DNA from: CAWJLE01 sp963843645
GTDB lineage: Bacteria > Chloroflexota > Anaerolineae > DAOTYC01
Direction of reading: 5' to 3'
Length of the DNA: 64,000 bases
Assembly: GCA_963843645.1 (NCBI GenBank)
Contig: CAWJLE010000005.1
Span: 1-64,000, forward strand
Shown in pieces: positions 44,954 through 54,235 of the stretch. A model generated the notes under the pieces. That model was not told the DNA's origin and made no database searches. It saw nothing but the letters and a program-made list of their open reading frames with translations. Numbering within the stretch: position 1 is the stretch's first letter; every line of letters starts with the position of its first letter. The position numbers and the translations under genes were made by a program.

Positions 44954-45715
44954 ATGCAGGCGGAGATAAACGGCGTCCGGATACGGTACGAGATCGATGG
45001 CGTGGGCCCGCCGGTCGTGCTCTTGCACGGCTGGGGCGGCACGCTGGACAGCATGCGGCCGCTCAGCCACTGCCTCCGCCGCAGCTTCCAGGTCGTCGCT
45101 CTGGATCTGCCGGGCTTCGGACAGAGCACGCTCCCGGGCGCGACCTGGAGCGATCACGATTACGCGCAATGCGTGGCCGGCTTTCTATCGGCGCTCGGCT
45201 GCCCGCGGGCGCACGTGGTCGGACACTCATTCGGCGGACGGGTGGGGATCTGCCTGGCAGTGGATCGACCGGCCGTCGTGGACCGGCTTGTTCTGATCGA
45301 CAGCTCCGGCATCAAGCCTCCGCGAACGTGGCAATATCACGTCCGCGTGCGGAGCATGAAGATCGCGCGAAAGTCGCTGCAGCTCATTCCGTCCGCCGGC
45401 ATGCGCGATCGAGCACTGTCCTGGCTGTATCGCTCGTTTGGGTCGACCGACTACCGCGAGGCTGGACCGATGCGCAGCATCCTGGTGCGGACTGTCAACG
45501 AGGACCTTCGTCCGATTCTGTCATCGGTGCAGGCACCCAGCCTGCTGATCTGGGGCGAGAAGGACCTGGACGCGCCGGTGACCGACGGCAAGGTCATGGC
45601 CCGCGAAATTCCCGGCGCGCGCCTGGAAGTCCTCGCCGGAGCGGGACACTTCGCCTACCTCAACCGGCTCCCGCAGTGCTGCCAGCTTATCCGCGATTTC
45701 CTGAAGGAATCCTGA
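44954..45715 (+). CDS. Alpha/beta hydrolase
   Basis: 253 residues. VVLLHGWGG is the oxyanion segment, GHSFGG holds nucleophile S92, GEKDLDAPV the acid and GAGHFAYLN the His. Closest in type to lipolytic or haloperoxidase-like hydrolases. It is followed after 3 nt by murF, so the two are co-expressed; a role in cell-envelope metabolism is possible but unproven. Confidence 0.9.
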   Translation: MQAEINGVRIRYEIDGVGPPVVLLHGWGGTLDSMRPLSHCLRRSFQVVALDLPGFGQSTLPGATWSDHDYAQCVAGFLSALGCPRAHVVGHSFGGRVGICLAVDRPAVVDRLVLIDSSGIKPPRTWQYHVRVRSMKIARKSLQLIPSAGMRDRALSWLYRSFGSTDYREAGPMRSILVRTVNEDLRPILSSVQAPSLLIWGEKDLDAPVTDGKVMAREIPGARLEVLAGAGHFAYLNRLPQCCQLIRDFLKES

Positions 45716-45718
45716 CCC

Positions 45719-47401
45719 ATGCCTCTGGCGTTCTCCCTTGTGTTCGTCGTCGGCGTCTGCGCCTGGCTCGCTTACGCCATCCGCCGCCTACTCAGGCAGC
45801 TTCTATTCTTCCAGATCGAAGAGTACGACAACGGCCGCTTCGTCCGATTCTTGTGGAACAATCGCGGTCGGCTGCTTACCGTGCCGGAAGTGCTTGCAGA
45901 TTGCGGATTGGCCCTCGCGTTCGTGGCGATCCACTGGCTGAGGCCGCCGGGTTCGGTCCGGCTGGTTAGCGTGATCATCCTGGCAGGCCTGTGGGCTGTG
46001 CTGTACGTCGTCCTATATGTATTGCGAAAGCCGCGCACCAGCAAGAAGACCCTGGTGCTCACGCCGCGCGCCAGCCGCCTGCTCGCGACCTCTGTCGTGC
46101 TGATGCTGGTGACGCTCGTGTTGGCCGCCTGGGCTGGGGCAGCCGTCTCTCCGACTGGGGCGTGGCAGGGCGCGATGGTCGCCGCGCTGCTCGCCGCGCT
46201 GCTCGTCGACCACGGCCTTGGTTTATGGCTGATCGCGGCCAACGGGGTGATGTACCCGGTGGAGCAGTCGTTTCGCAGCTATTACGTGCGCTCCGCTCGG
46301 CGTGTCTTCGCCGCTCATCGCCGGCTCGCGGTGGTCGCCGTAACGGGCAGCTACGGCAAGACCAGTACCAAGGAGATAATCGCCCACGTGCTGGCCCCGC
46401 GCTACCACGTCCTCAAGACGCCGCGCAGCTTCAACACGCTGATGGGCATCTGCAAGGTGATCCGTGAGGAGCTCACGCCCTTGCACGAGGTCTTCGTCGT
46501 GGAGATGGGTACGTACAAGAAGGGCGAGATCGACACCCTGTGCCGGCTGACCCCGCCGCACGTCGGCGTCTTGACCGCCGTCGGCCCGCAGCATCTGGAG
46601 CGGTTCGGCACCGTCGATCGGGTGGCGGACGCGAAGTACGAGCTCATGCAGCACTTGCCGGCCGGCGGTGTGGGCATCTTCAACGGCGACGATCCATGGT
46701 GCCGGCGGCTGTCGGAGCGCCCGGCGGCGTTTCGGGTGGTCCGCTACGGCGTCGAGCCAGGCGAGATTGAGCTCGACCTGCGCGCGGCGGCTGTGCAGGT
46801 CACCGCTCAAGGCACAGAATTCGACGTGCACCCAACGACCGGCAGCCCCGCGGTGCATTTCCAGACCGCGCTATTGGGACGCCACAACGTGGAGAATATC
46901 CTGGCCGCCGTGGCCGTGGCGCTGGAACTGGGCCTGACGCTGGAAGAGATTGCCGATGCCGTTCGAGAGCTCGAGCCGGTGGAGCATCGCCTGCAGCGCA
47001 TCCAGGGAGCCGGTGGCGTGTGCGTCATCGACGATGCCTACAATTCGAACCCAACGGGCGCGCGCATGGCGCTGGAGGCTCTGGCTGCCCTGCCCGGCGG
47101 TCACAAGGTGCTGATCACCCCCGGGATGGTGGAACTGGGGAATCGAGAGGAAGAAGAACACCGCCGGTTCGGGCGCTTAGCGGCTGAGGCGTGCGACTAC
47201 GTCATCCTCGTTGGGACGGCCCGCACTCGGGCCATTGCCGCCGGCCTCGCGGAGAAGGCGTTCCCGCCCGATCGGCTCACCGTCGTCGAGACTCTCACTG
47301 AAGCCACCGAACGCCTCCAGTCTTTCGTGCGTTCCGGCGACGTCGTGCTGTTCGAGAATGACCTGCCCGACACCTACAGCCAGGACGTGGCCTATTTCTG
47401 A
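45719..47401 (+). CDS. murF: MurF-type Mur ligase with an N-terminal membrane domain
   Basis: 560 residues. Residues 1-190 contain about five membrane helices; the Mur ligase follows: VVAVTGSYGKTSTKE (ATP loop), VEMGTYKKGEIDTLC, NGDDPWC, ALLGRHNVENILAAVAVA and IDDAYNSNPTGARMALEAL, the MurF-type substrate motif. It adds D-Ala-D-Ala to UDP-MurNAc-tripeptide in peptidoglycan synthesis. The membrane domain is not part of classical MurF, but membrane-bound variants occur in some phyla. The 3' end overlaps that of ddl, which is convergent, by 10 nt. Confidence 0.88.
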   Translation: MPLAFSLVFVVGVCAWLAYAIRRLLRQLLFFQIEEYDNGRFVRFLWNNRGRLLTVPEVLADCGLALAFVAIHWLRPPGSVRLVSVIILAGLWAVLYVVLYVLRKPRTSKKTLVLTPRASRLLATSVVLMLVTLVLAAWAGAAVSPTGAWQGAMVAALLAALLVDHGLGLWLIAANGVMYPVEQSFRSYYVRSARRVFAAHRRLAVVAVTGSYGKTSTKEIIAHVLAPRYHVLKTPRSFNTLMGICKVIREELTPLHEVFVVEMGTYKKGEIDTLCRLTPPHVGVLTAVGPQHLERFGTVDRVADAKYELMQHLPAGGVGIFNGDDPWCRRLSERPAAFRVVRYGVEPGEIELDLRAAAVQVTAQGTEFDVHPTTGSPAVHFQTALLGRHNVENILAAVAVALELGLTLEEIADAVRELEPVEHRLQRIQGAGGVCVIDDAYNSNPTGARMALEALAALPGGHKVLITPGMVELGNREEEEHRRFGRLAAEACDYVILVGTARTRAIAAGLAEKAFPPDRLTVVETLTEATERLQSFVRSGDVVLFENDLPDTYSQDVAYF

Positions 47402-48552
47402 GGCTGCGAAAGGTCGGCCTTCTCCAACAAGTTGCTGTCGTAAGAGAAGGTCGTCTTCTTCCTGTCGTCGGCGGCCTCGATGGCGAGCTGCACCAGGTTG
47501 TCGACTACCTGGGCGGGGGTCAGACCCAACGGGCGCCACAAGTAGAACGACATCGAGCCCGGCAGCGTGTTGACCTCGTTGACGTACACCTGTCGTGTTT
47601 CGCGGTCGACCAGCAAGTCGATCCGGGCGAGTCCACGGCAATCCACCGCGCGAAAAGCCCTGACCGCCAGTTCCTGAATTTCCTGCGTGAGATCCTCCGG
47701 AATATCGGCCGGAATCCGGCGCTGGGCGCTCTTCATGCCCTTCCGGGACTGCCCCCGCAGATACTTGTCATCGTAGCTCAGGAAGCTCTCCCAGGACACC
47801 GGCTCCTCGCAAACTGAGGGCAGCGGATCCTCGTTGCCCATGACCGCGCAGTTGATCTCCTGCACGTGCTCGATGCTCTCTTCCACGAGCAGCTTGCGGT
47901 CGTAGTTTGCGGCCACATCCAGGGCGAACTGCAACTCATCCCGGTTCCTGGCCTTGGAGATGCCGATGCTCGAGCCCAGGTTGGCCGGTTTCACGAAGAG
48001 CGGATAGCTGAGGTTGCTCTCGATCCACGTCAGTACTTCGTCTCGTTTCTTCTTGAGCCGGCTGCGCAGCACCCACAGGTAGTTCACGATGGGCAGGTTG
48101 TTCTGCTCGAACGCGGCCTTCATCAATACCTTGTCCATGCCCACGGCCGAACCCAGGACGCCGGCCCCAACGTACGGCACGCCGGTCAGCTCGAACATGC
48201 CCTGGAGCGTCCCGTCCTCGCCATACGTGCCATGGACGGCGGGGAACACGACGTCCACGTGGATGCCGCGTTCCTTCGAAAACAGGCCCTTGCCCTGCGC
48301 GCGGAACAGATGCGGACTGGCGGGATCCAGCACGAGCTGTACCTTCTCCAAGTCATTCAGGTTCAGCTTCTTGAAGGTTGCCAGGTCCTTCAGCGTGGCC
48401 CCGGTGTACCACTCGCCGCTCTTGGCGATGTAGATCGGGACGACATCGTACGCGTCCGGGTTGAACGCGCGCATGACCTGCAGGGCAGTGATGACGGAGA
48501 CTTCGTGCTCGACGGACTGGCTGCCAAAGATCACCGCGATCTGTTTTTTCAT
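47392..48552 (-). CDS. ddl: D-alanine-D-alanine ligase
   Basis: 386 residues, ATP-grasp. IAVIFGSQSVEHEVSVITA at the N-terminus, HGTYGEDGTLQGMFEL, YPLFVKPANLGSSIGISKA, EINCAVMG and the C-terminal VNEVNTLPGSMSFYLW (metal and D-Ala site). Produces the D-Ala-D-Ala used by the adjacent MurF. It faces murF tail to tail with overlapping ends. Confidence 0.96.
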   Translation of the reverse strand: MKKQIAVIFGSQSVEHEVSVITALQVMRAFNPDAYDVVPIYIAKSGEWYTGATLKDLATFKKLNLNDLEKVQLVLDPASPHLFRAQGKGLFSKERGIHVDVVFPAVHGTYGEDGTLQGMFELTGVPYVGAGVLGSAVGMDKVLMKAAFEQNNLPIVNYLWVLRSRLKKKRDEVLTWIESNLSYPLFVKPANLGSSIGISKARNRDELQFALDVAANYDRKLLVEESIEHVQEINCAVMGNEDPLPSVCEEPVSWESFLSYDDKYLRGQSRKGMKSAQRRIPADIPEDLTQEIQELAVRAFRAVDCRGLARIDLLVDRETRQVYVNEVNTLPGSMSFYLWRPLGLTPAQVVDNLVQLAIEAADDRKKTTFSYDSNLLEKADLSQPQK

Positions 48553-48602
48553 GGGTTCCGCTCTTTTCGAATAGATGAAGGTGCGTGGCCGAACTTGAGA
48601 TT

Positions 48603-48631
48603 ATTGTATTTCATCTGAATCAAACGCACAA
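48603..48631 (-). promoter_or_regulatory. ddl promoter
   Basis: Minus-strand TTGTGC and TACAAT with a 17-nt spacer, 50 nt before the ddl start. Confidence 0.55.
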
Positions 48632-48651
48632 ATGCTGCGGGACGCCAATCC

Positions 48652-48680
48652 TTGACACCCCCTCGCTTCTGCGGTAGCAT
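48652..48680 (+). promoter_or_regulatory. Flavodoxin promoter
   Basis: TTGACA and TAGCAT with a 17-nt spacer, 54 nt before the flavodoxin start. Confidence 0.7.
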
Positions 48681-48734
48681 CACTCCGATGTCCTGAAAAG
48701 CTGTCCATCATCTCTTCATCGCAGGAGGACGAAC

Positions 48735-49238
48735 GTGGGAAAGATCGGTTTGTTCTACGGCAGTGGTACGGGCACCGCAAAACGAGTCGCGCAGATGATC
48801 AAGCAGGAGTTGGGCGACGCAGTAGAGCTACACGACATCTCCCAATCGTTTTCGGACGACATTCGGAAATACGATGCGCTCATCTTCGGAACGAGCACCT
48901 GGCAGCTGGGTGACCTGGACGATGACTGGGACGCCTTCTTCCCCGATCTGGACACCATCGACTTCAGTGGAAAGAAAGTGGCGTGTTTCGGACTCGGCGA
49001 CCAGGCGCTGTACGGCGAAACGTTCTGCGACGGGATACGGATCCTTCACGACAAGGTCGAAGAGCGTGGGGCAACTGTCGTCGGCTCTTGGCCCACGGAT
49101 GGCTACGTTTTCGAGGGCTCCAATGCGGTGAAAGATGGGCGTTTCGTCGGGCTGGTGCTCGACGAGGAAAACCAATCCCACCTGACGCCGCAGCGGGTCA
49201 AGCAATGGGTCGAAGAGATCAAGGGCGAGTTGCAGTAG
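48735..49238 (+). CDS. Long-chain flavodoxin
   Basis: 167 residues, starting at GTG behind GCAGGAGG. FMN phosphate loop GSGTGTAKRVA, first FMN-ring loop GTSTWQLGDLDDDW and second loop GLGDQALYGETFCDG, with the extra ~20-residue loop of long-chain flavodoxins (FldA/IsiB type). A low-potential one-electron carrier. Monocistronic, convergent with the DUF302 gene. Confidence 0.95.
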   Translation: MGKIGLFYGSGTGTAKRVAQMIKQELGDAVELHDISQSFSDDIRKYDALIFGTSTWQLGDLDDDWDAFFPDLDTIDFSGKKVACFGLGDQALYGETFCDGIRILHDKVEERGATVVGSWPTDGYVFEGSNAVKDGRFVGLVLDEENQSHLTPQRVKQWVEEIKGELQ

Positions 49239-49245
49239 GCAGGGC

Positions 49246-49647
49246 CTAGTGCCCCAACGCCTTGATCACTCTCTCCAGGCGGGCGCGCGCTTCTCGGGCG
49301 ACAGCGTCCAGGTCCGGGTTTTTCACGATCCCCAGCATGGACATCGGATCGACGATCGAGACCACGGTGCCGGTTTCGTCCTCGTACACGATAACGTTGC
49401 AGGGTAACAGCAGGCCGAGCTCTGGCTCGGTCTGCAACGCGCGGTAGGCGAGGGGTGGATTGCAGGCGCCCAGGATGACATACTTGCGGAAATCCACATC
49501 GAGCTTCTTCTTCAATGTCGCCTTCGCGTCGATCTCTGTCAGAACACCGAAGCCTTCCGCCTTCAGGGCTTCGGTCACTCGCTCGATCGCCTCTTCATAC
49601 GTGACGGTCAGGTGCGTTCGCAGGCTGTTCTCCTCGAGACCACTCAT
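49246..49647 (-). CDS. DUF302-domain protein
   Basis: 133 residues. YEEAIERVTEALKAEGFGVLTEIDAKATLKKKL, YVILGACNPPLAYRALQTEP and GLLLPCNVIVYED are diagnostic of DUF302, a small fold often found with redox or detoxification proteins. ATG 49647 is chosen for AAGGAG nine nt upstream. It is the last gene of the cytochrome operon. Confidence 0.9.
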   Translation of the reverse strand: MSGLEENSLRTHLTVTYEEAIERVTEALKAEGFGVLTEIDAKATLKKKLDVDFRKYVILGACNPPLAYRALQTEPELGLLLPCNVIVYEDETGTVVSIVDPMSMLGIVKNPDLDAVAREARARLERVIKALGH

Positions 49648-49694
49648 CGTTTCCAACTCCTTCGCCGTGCGCGGCAATTGGCAAAGCGACGTCT

Positions 49695-52600
49695 TTAGTT
49701 GTCCTTTGCCCCCTGTGCGATCCAATCGATCAACGTCTGCAAGTTTGCGCCTGTCAGCACTTTGGTGTGCGTGCCCTTCATCGTCGTGACAATCAGGCTC
49801 TGGTCCGGATCGCCGGGTTGGACGACCGAACCGGCCTCTCCGCCCTTCATCAGGGAGCTGTAGTTGCTCACATTGAGTCCTCCTGACGCGTCGGCGCCGT
49901 GGCACACGCCGCAGTTCTGCTGCAGCAGCGGCTGAACGTCCGCGACGAAGCTCACCTCGCCCGCTGCGGCGGCCGGCGCCGACGCGGGCGTGGCAACCGG
50001 AACCGTCGCGGTCACAGCGGCGGCTGGACTGTGGCAGGCCAGGCAGTCCGAGCGGCCCTGGAGCGTGTGCATCACAGGCACGGGCAGAACACCCAGACCG
50101 GTGGTGGAGTGGCAGGTCAGGCACTCAGCCACGGTATAATTCGCGTGGCTGTCGGGCTCGGGCACGACGCCTCCAGCGGCATGGCACTGGAGGCAATCCT
50201 CGCGGCCCTTTAACGCGTGTGGGATCTGCGCCGGAAGCGCTTGCGTCACAGTGGAGACTGCGGTGGCCGTCACGGCGGCAGTGGCCTCGGGCGTTGCCGG
50301 CACGGTTGGGGCTTCTGTCGGTGTGGCCACGGCAATTGTGGCCGGCGTAGTGGCCGTGGCCGCGGGTGTCGCCGGCAAGGTGGGGGCCTCGGTCGGTGTG
50401 GCAGCTGCAACCGTGGCCGGCGGCGTGGTCGCGGCTGTCGCCGAGGTGGTGGGCGTCTCCGAGGTGGCCGAAGAGGCTGCCGCGGGCGTTCCTGCGGCCG
50501 GACTGTGGCAGGCCAGGCAGTCCGAACGGCCCTGGAGCGTGTGCGTTACAGGCACGGGCAGCACGCCCGGACCGGCGGTGTTGTGGCAGGTCAGGCATTC
50601 AGCGACCGTGTAGTCTGCGTGGCTGTCGGGCTCCGGCACGGCGCCTCCGATGGCGTGACACTGCAAACAGTCCTCACGCCCCTGCAGCGTGTGCGGTATC
50701 TGCGCGGGCAGGGCCTGAGCGGTGGCGGTCATTGCAGGCGTCGCCGCCGCGGGTGTGGCCGCCGCGACAGTGGCTGTCGCTTCAGCCGTGGCCGCCGGGC
50801 GGGTCGGCGCAGAGGTTGCTGCGACGGCGGGCGTCTCGGCGGCGGCCGAAGGGGCGCCTCCTGCGGGACCATGGCACGTCAGGCAATCCGTGGACTTGAA
50901 GTCCGCCGGGACGTGGCTCTCGGGCAACAGTGAGCCCGTGTGGCAGGCCAGGCAGTCCGAGCGGCCTTCGAGCGTATGCGCCACAGGCTTCGGCAGCGGG
51001 CCCGGACCGGTGGTATTGTGGCAGATCAGGCATTCGCCGGAGACGTAGTTCGCGTGGCTGGCGGGCTCTGGCAGGGCGCCGCCGATGGCGTGGCATTGCA
51101 GACAATCCGCGCGCCCCTGCAGCGCGTGCGGAATCTGCACGGGCAGGGCCTGTGTCACCGTCGAGACGGCGGTGGCAGTCATTGCAGGCGTCGCCGCCGC
51201 GGGTGTGGCCGCCGCGACAGTGGCGGTCACTTCAGCCGTGGCCGTCGGGCGGGTCGGCGCAGATGTTGCTGCGACAGCGGGCGTCTCGGCCGCGGCCGAA
51301 GGGGCACCTCCCGCCGGACCATGGCAGGTCAGGCAATCCGTGGACTTGAAGTTGGCCGGGACGTGGCTTTCGGGCAGCAGCGAGCCCGTGTGGCAGGCCA
51401 GGCAGTCCGAGCGGCCCTCGAGCGTGTGCGCCACAGGCTTGGGCAGCGGGCCCGGACCGGTGGTATTGTGGCAGATCAGGCATTCGCCGGAGACGTAGTT
51501 CGCGTGGCTGGCGGGCTCAGGCAGGGCGCCGCCGATGGCGTGGCATTGCAGACAATCCGCGCGCCCCTGCAGCTCGTGCGGAATCTGCACGGGCAGAGCC
51601 TGCGTCGTCGTCGAGACGGCGGTGGCAGTCATTACGGGCGTCACTGCCGCGGGTGTGGCCGATGTGGTCGCGGCCTCGGTGGGTGCGACGGCCGTCACAG
51701 TCCCAGTCGCCGGAGCCGTGGCTGCCGGGCCGGTCGGCGCAGATGTTGCTGCGACGGCAGGCGTCTCGGCCGCGGCCGAAGAAGCACCTCCCGCGGGACC
51801 ATGGCACGTCAGGCAATCCGAGGACTTGAAGTCCGCCGGGACGTGGCTTTCGGGCAGCAGCGAGCCTGTGTGGCAGGCCAGGCAGTCCGAGCGGCCCTCG
51901 AGCGTGTGCGCCACAGGCTTGGGCAGCGGGCCCGGTCCGGTGGTGGTGTGGCAAATCAGGCACTCGCCGGAAACGTAGTTCGCGTGACTGGCCGGTTCGG
52001 GCACGAGGCCGCCGATGGCGTGGCACTGCAGGCAATCCTGACGCCCCTGCAACTCGTGGGGAATCTGCACGGGCAGCGCCTGCGTCACAGCCGTCGCACC
52101 GGCGGGTACCGTTCCGCTCACGGGCGCAGCGGCCGCAACGGTTGGGCTGGCGTTTCCGGTAGGCGTGGGCAGCGGCGTGTTGGTCGCCGTGGGCGTGGCG
52201 CGAACGTAAACCTGCGCGGTCTCGGCGGGGGGTACCGTCGCAATCGCCGTTTGTTCGTAGCTCGTGAAGAAGTACAGGACCACCAGCGCGGCGACGGCCA
52301 CGACAGCCGCCACCGGGACAAAAATCGTGGAGCGCCGCCGCAGCGTCTCAGGCGATACCGGCGCCTGCTTAACTCCGGCGTGGATCTCCGCGAGCTCTCC
52401 ACTGTGCTCATCCATCATCTGCTCAGAAGACAGCTTGCCGTTGAGCATTGCCAGGTTGAACGTCTTCAGATGAGCCCAATAGAAATGCCAGACGATGATG
52501 GCCAGGACCGCCAGCACGGCTTCGGAGCTGTGCGCGACTTTGGCTGCCGGGATGACCTGGCCGGGCAAGTATTGCGTCGTCATGATTGGGTTCCACAGCA

Positions 52601-53036
52601 TGAACCCGGTGAGAGCCATGACGACGGTGCCCCACATCACGGCCCAGTATTCTGCCTTCTCGGCGAAGTTGTAACGCGGCAATTGGGGCGGCTTACGCCA
52701 CAGTCCCAGGTTGTAGCCGAGTGCTTGCAGCGCGTCCACTACGTCGCGCGGTGTGGGCAGCATCGTGAAGCGCACTCGTAGCACGAGGACCTTGTAGCCG
52801 AGCTCTACCAGGTGGACGAGGAAAGCCACGATCAGCACGACTGCGGCCACGTGGTGGATTACCCGTGTGGCCTCCAGTCCGCCGAACGCTGCGATGATAG
52901 CGTCGCTGATGCTGGAGAGCGCGTAGCGCTGGGGCAGGCCCGTGACGGCCAGCAGCGTGAACGAAAGGGTGAGAGTCCAGTGTTCCACTCGCTGAAAGAC
53001 TGAAAAGCGAGCATAGTTCTCTGATGTGGTTGCCAT
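49695..53036 (-). CDS. Cytochrome b fused to a 19-haem c-type repeat protein
   Basis: 1113 residues. Residues 1-215 are a four-helix cytochrome b (formate-dehydrogenase gamma/b561-like) with histidines in RVEHW, RVIHH, LVHLVE, VAHSSEA and IVWHFYWAH. A fifth helix (237-257) and a Thr/Pro tether lead to an extracytoplasmic region with 19 CxxCH motifs: three repeats of four (CLQCH, CLICH, CLACH, CLTCH), two of three (CLQCH, CLTCH, CLACH) and a terminal CGVCH in a separate c-type domain (DVQPLLQQNCGVCHGADASG). It probably takes electrons from quinol and passes them along the haem chain. Starts 2 nt after the nonahaem gene. Confidence 0.9.
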   Translation of the reverse strand: MATTSENYARFSVFQRVEHWTLTLSFTLLAVTGLPQRYALSSISDAIIAAFGGLEATRVIHHVAAVVLIVAFLVHLVELGYKVLVLRVRFTMLPTPRDVVDALQALGYNLGLWRKPPQLPRYNFAEKAEYWAVMWGTVVMALTGFMLWNPIMTTQYLPGQVIPAAKVAHSSEAVLAVLAIIVWHFYWAHLKTFNLAMLNGKLSSEQMMDEHSGELAEIHAGVKQAPVSPETLRRRSTIFVPVAAVVAVAALVVLYFFTSYEQTAIATVPPAETAQVYVRATPTATNTPLPTPTGNASPTVAAAAPVSGTVPAGATAVTQALPVQIPHELQGRQDCLQCHAIGGLVPEPASHANYVSGECLICHTTTGPGPLPKPVAHTLEGRSDCLACHTGSLLPESHVPADFKSSDCLTCHGPAGGASSAAAETPAVAATSAPTGPAATAPATGTVTAVAPTEAATTSATPAAVTPVMTATAVSTTTQALPVQIPHELQGRADCLQCHAIGGALPEPASHANYVSGECLICHNTTGPGPLPKPVAHTLEGRSDCLACHTGSLLPESHVPANFKSTDCLTCHGPAGGAPSAAAETPAVAATSAPTRPTATAEVTATVAAATPAAATPAMTATAVSTVTQALPVQIPHALQGRADCLQCHAIGGALPEPASHANYVSGECLICHNTTGPGPLPKPVAHTLEGRSDCLACHTGSLLPESHVPADFKSTDCLTCHGPAGGAPSAAAETPAVAATSAPTRPAATAEATATVAAATPAAATPAMTATAQALPAQIPHTLQGREDCLQCHAIGGAVPEPDSHADYTVAECLTCHNTAGPGVLPVPVTHTLQGRSDCLACHSPAAGTPAAASSATSETPTTSATAATTPPATVAAATPTEAPTLPATPAATATTPATIAVATPTEAPTVPATPEATAAVTATAVSTVTQALPAQIPHALKGREDCLQCHAAGGVVPEPDSHANYTVAECLTCHSTTGLGVLPVPVMHTLQGRSDCLACHSPAAAVTATVPVATPASAPAAAAGEVSFVADVQPLLQQNCGVCHGADASGGLNVSNYSSLMKGGEAGSVVQPGDPDQSLIVTTMKGTHTKVLTGANLQTLIDWIAQGAKDN
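50022..52082 (-). repeat. Five tandem coding repeats (435-480 bp) in the 19-haem cytochrome gene
   Basis: Units start at codons 319, 479, 629, 773 and 932. Units 1-3 are nearly identical (PHELQGR, SHANYVSGECLICH, AHTLEGRSDCLACH, SHVPADFKSTDCLTCH); units 4-5 have lost the fourth haem and share DSHA/NYTVAECLTCH. Each haem segment is itself a sub-repeat of the form H-x(7-8)-C-L-x-C-H. Units are joined by variable Ala/Thr/Pro linkers. Confidence 0.9.
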
Positions 53037-53038
53037 GC

Positions 53039-54154
53039 TTATCTCACCCCCTCGTGGCCGTCACCGCGTGAACGTCGGATTGTGCGGCTGATGATTTCGA
53101 TCAGAACGTAGAGGATCATGAGTCCGATGACCAACGGGATCATGATCTGATAGAAGAGATTCACATAATAAATGAGCGGGAATCGCTGAAGGCTGGGCTC
53201 GTAGTGACTGAGCCAGCTCGCAGGGAAGTTGGCCGTCGCATTCGGGTGGCATCTCTGGCAGACGCGCAGCAGGTTCGCCTTGAAGGCAGGCGAGTTCTCG
53301 TTGGTGATCTTCTGCATGTCGTGCACGCCGTGGCAGTCGTAGCAGACAGGCTTGTTCGTCGGCAGGTCGGGCGATTGCCGCTCGAATAACGTCACCGTCG
53401 TCCCGTGAAAGTCGCTCACGTAGGTGTTGAATACGTTCGTAGAGATGCCGTATTTGTCCATCATCGTGGGGTCGGCGTGGCACCGGGCACAAAGCTCAGG
53501 TGAGTTGAGCCGGAACCGCGCCGTTCGCGGATCGAGCATCGTGTGCACACCGTGGCAATCGACGCAAGTGGGGACGTCTGGATTGCCGGTGGTCAGCGCC
53601 TGGCCGTGCACGCTGTCTTTGTATTCATTGTAGATCGCCGCGTGGCACTTGGCGCACGCGAGAGGAATCTTGGTGCGCGGCTGGTCCGGCGGTGTGACGT
53701 TGTGCGCACCGTGGCAGTCCGTGCAAATGGCCGCGTTGGTGTTCCCCGCTTTCAACATAGCGGCGTGAATACTGTCTTGCGTCGATTCGTAGACGTCCTT
53801 GTGGCATTGCGCGCAGGCCTGATATTGCTGAATCTGGTATTCGCGGACCGTCGAAACGTCCAGCTTCGGGTGCGGATAGCCCTGGATCGTGGGGTGGCAC
53901 GAGGCGCAGGCGAACCCCTGCTGGCCGTGGACCGAGGCGTCGTAGACCGACTGGTCCACGAACAAGGATAGGACTTCTCCTGAAGGCAACTTGGTCGAAA
54001 GGTTGGGGTTGCTGTGGCACGCCAGGCAGGCCTGATTCTGACTGTTCACGGCATGCGGCGTCGGAGTGGGTGACGCAGCGCCTGCCAGTCCCACACCGAT
54101 CAGAGCCAACAGCAGAACAGCGCCAAACGCCAGGAGTAAACGGTAACGGGTCAT
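53039..54154 (-). CDS. Membrane-anchored nonahaem cytochrome c
   Basis: 371 residues from ATG 54154 (GGAGG six nt upstream). Signal peptide (LLLAFGAVLLLALIGVGLAG), nine CxxCH motifs (CLACH, CASCH, CAQCH, CTDCH, CAKCH, CVDCH, CARCH, CYDCH, CQRCH) and a C-terminal helix (IMIPLVIGLMILYVLIEII) before a positively charged tail. Resembles cytochrome c3-type/NapC-associated multihaem proteins. With the next gene it gives 28 c-haems in one operon. Substrate or terminal acceptor unknown. Confidence 0.92.
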   Translation of the reverse strand: MTRYRLLLAFGAVLLLALIGVGLAGAASPTPTPHAVNSQNQACLACHSNPNLSTKLPSGEVLSLFVDQSVYDASVHGQQGFACASCHPTIQGYPHPKLDVSTVREYQIQQYQACAQCHKDVYESTQDSIHAAMLKAGNTNAAICTDCHGAHNVTPPDQPRTKIPLACAKCHAAIYNEYKDSVHGQALTTGNPDVPTCVDCHGVHTMLDPRTARFRLNSPELCARCHADPTMMDKYGISTNVFNTYVSDFHGTTVTLFERQSPDLPTNKPVCYDCHGVHDMQKITNENSPAFKANLLRVCQRCHPNATANFPASWLSHYEPSLQRFPLIYYVNLFYQIMIPLVIGLMILYVLIEIISRTIRRSRGDGHEGVR

Positions 54155-54235
54155 GCCTTTCCTCCAAGATGCCTTGTTGACTTTATTCAGGCGCAGAGAC
54201 ATTGCGCCGCAGCCTAATTGGTCTAGACGGGACGG

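Noticed and set aside
49695..52082. CRISPR-like array
   Set aside because: The regular direct repeats are ~450-bp coding units in one open frame, not 25-40-bp repeats with unique spacers.
50940..52781. 613-codon open frame opposite the polyhaem gene
   Set aside because: It is Arg/Gly-rich and mirrors the repeats; the minus strand has 19 intact CxxCH sites and membrane helices.
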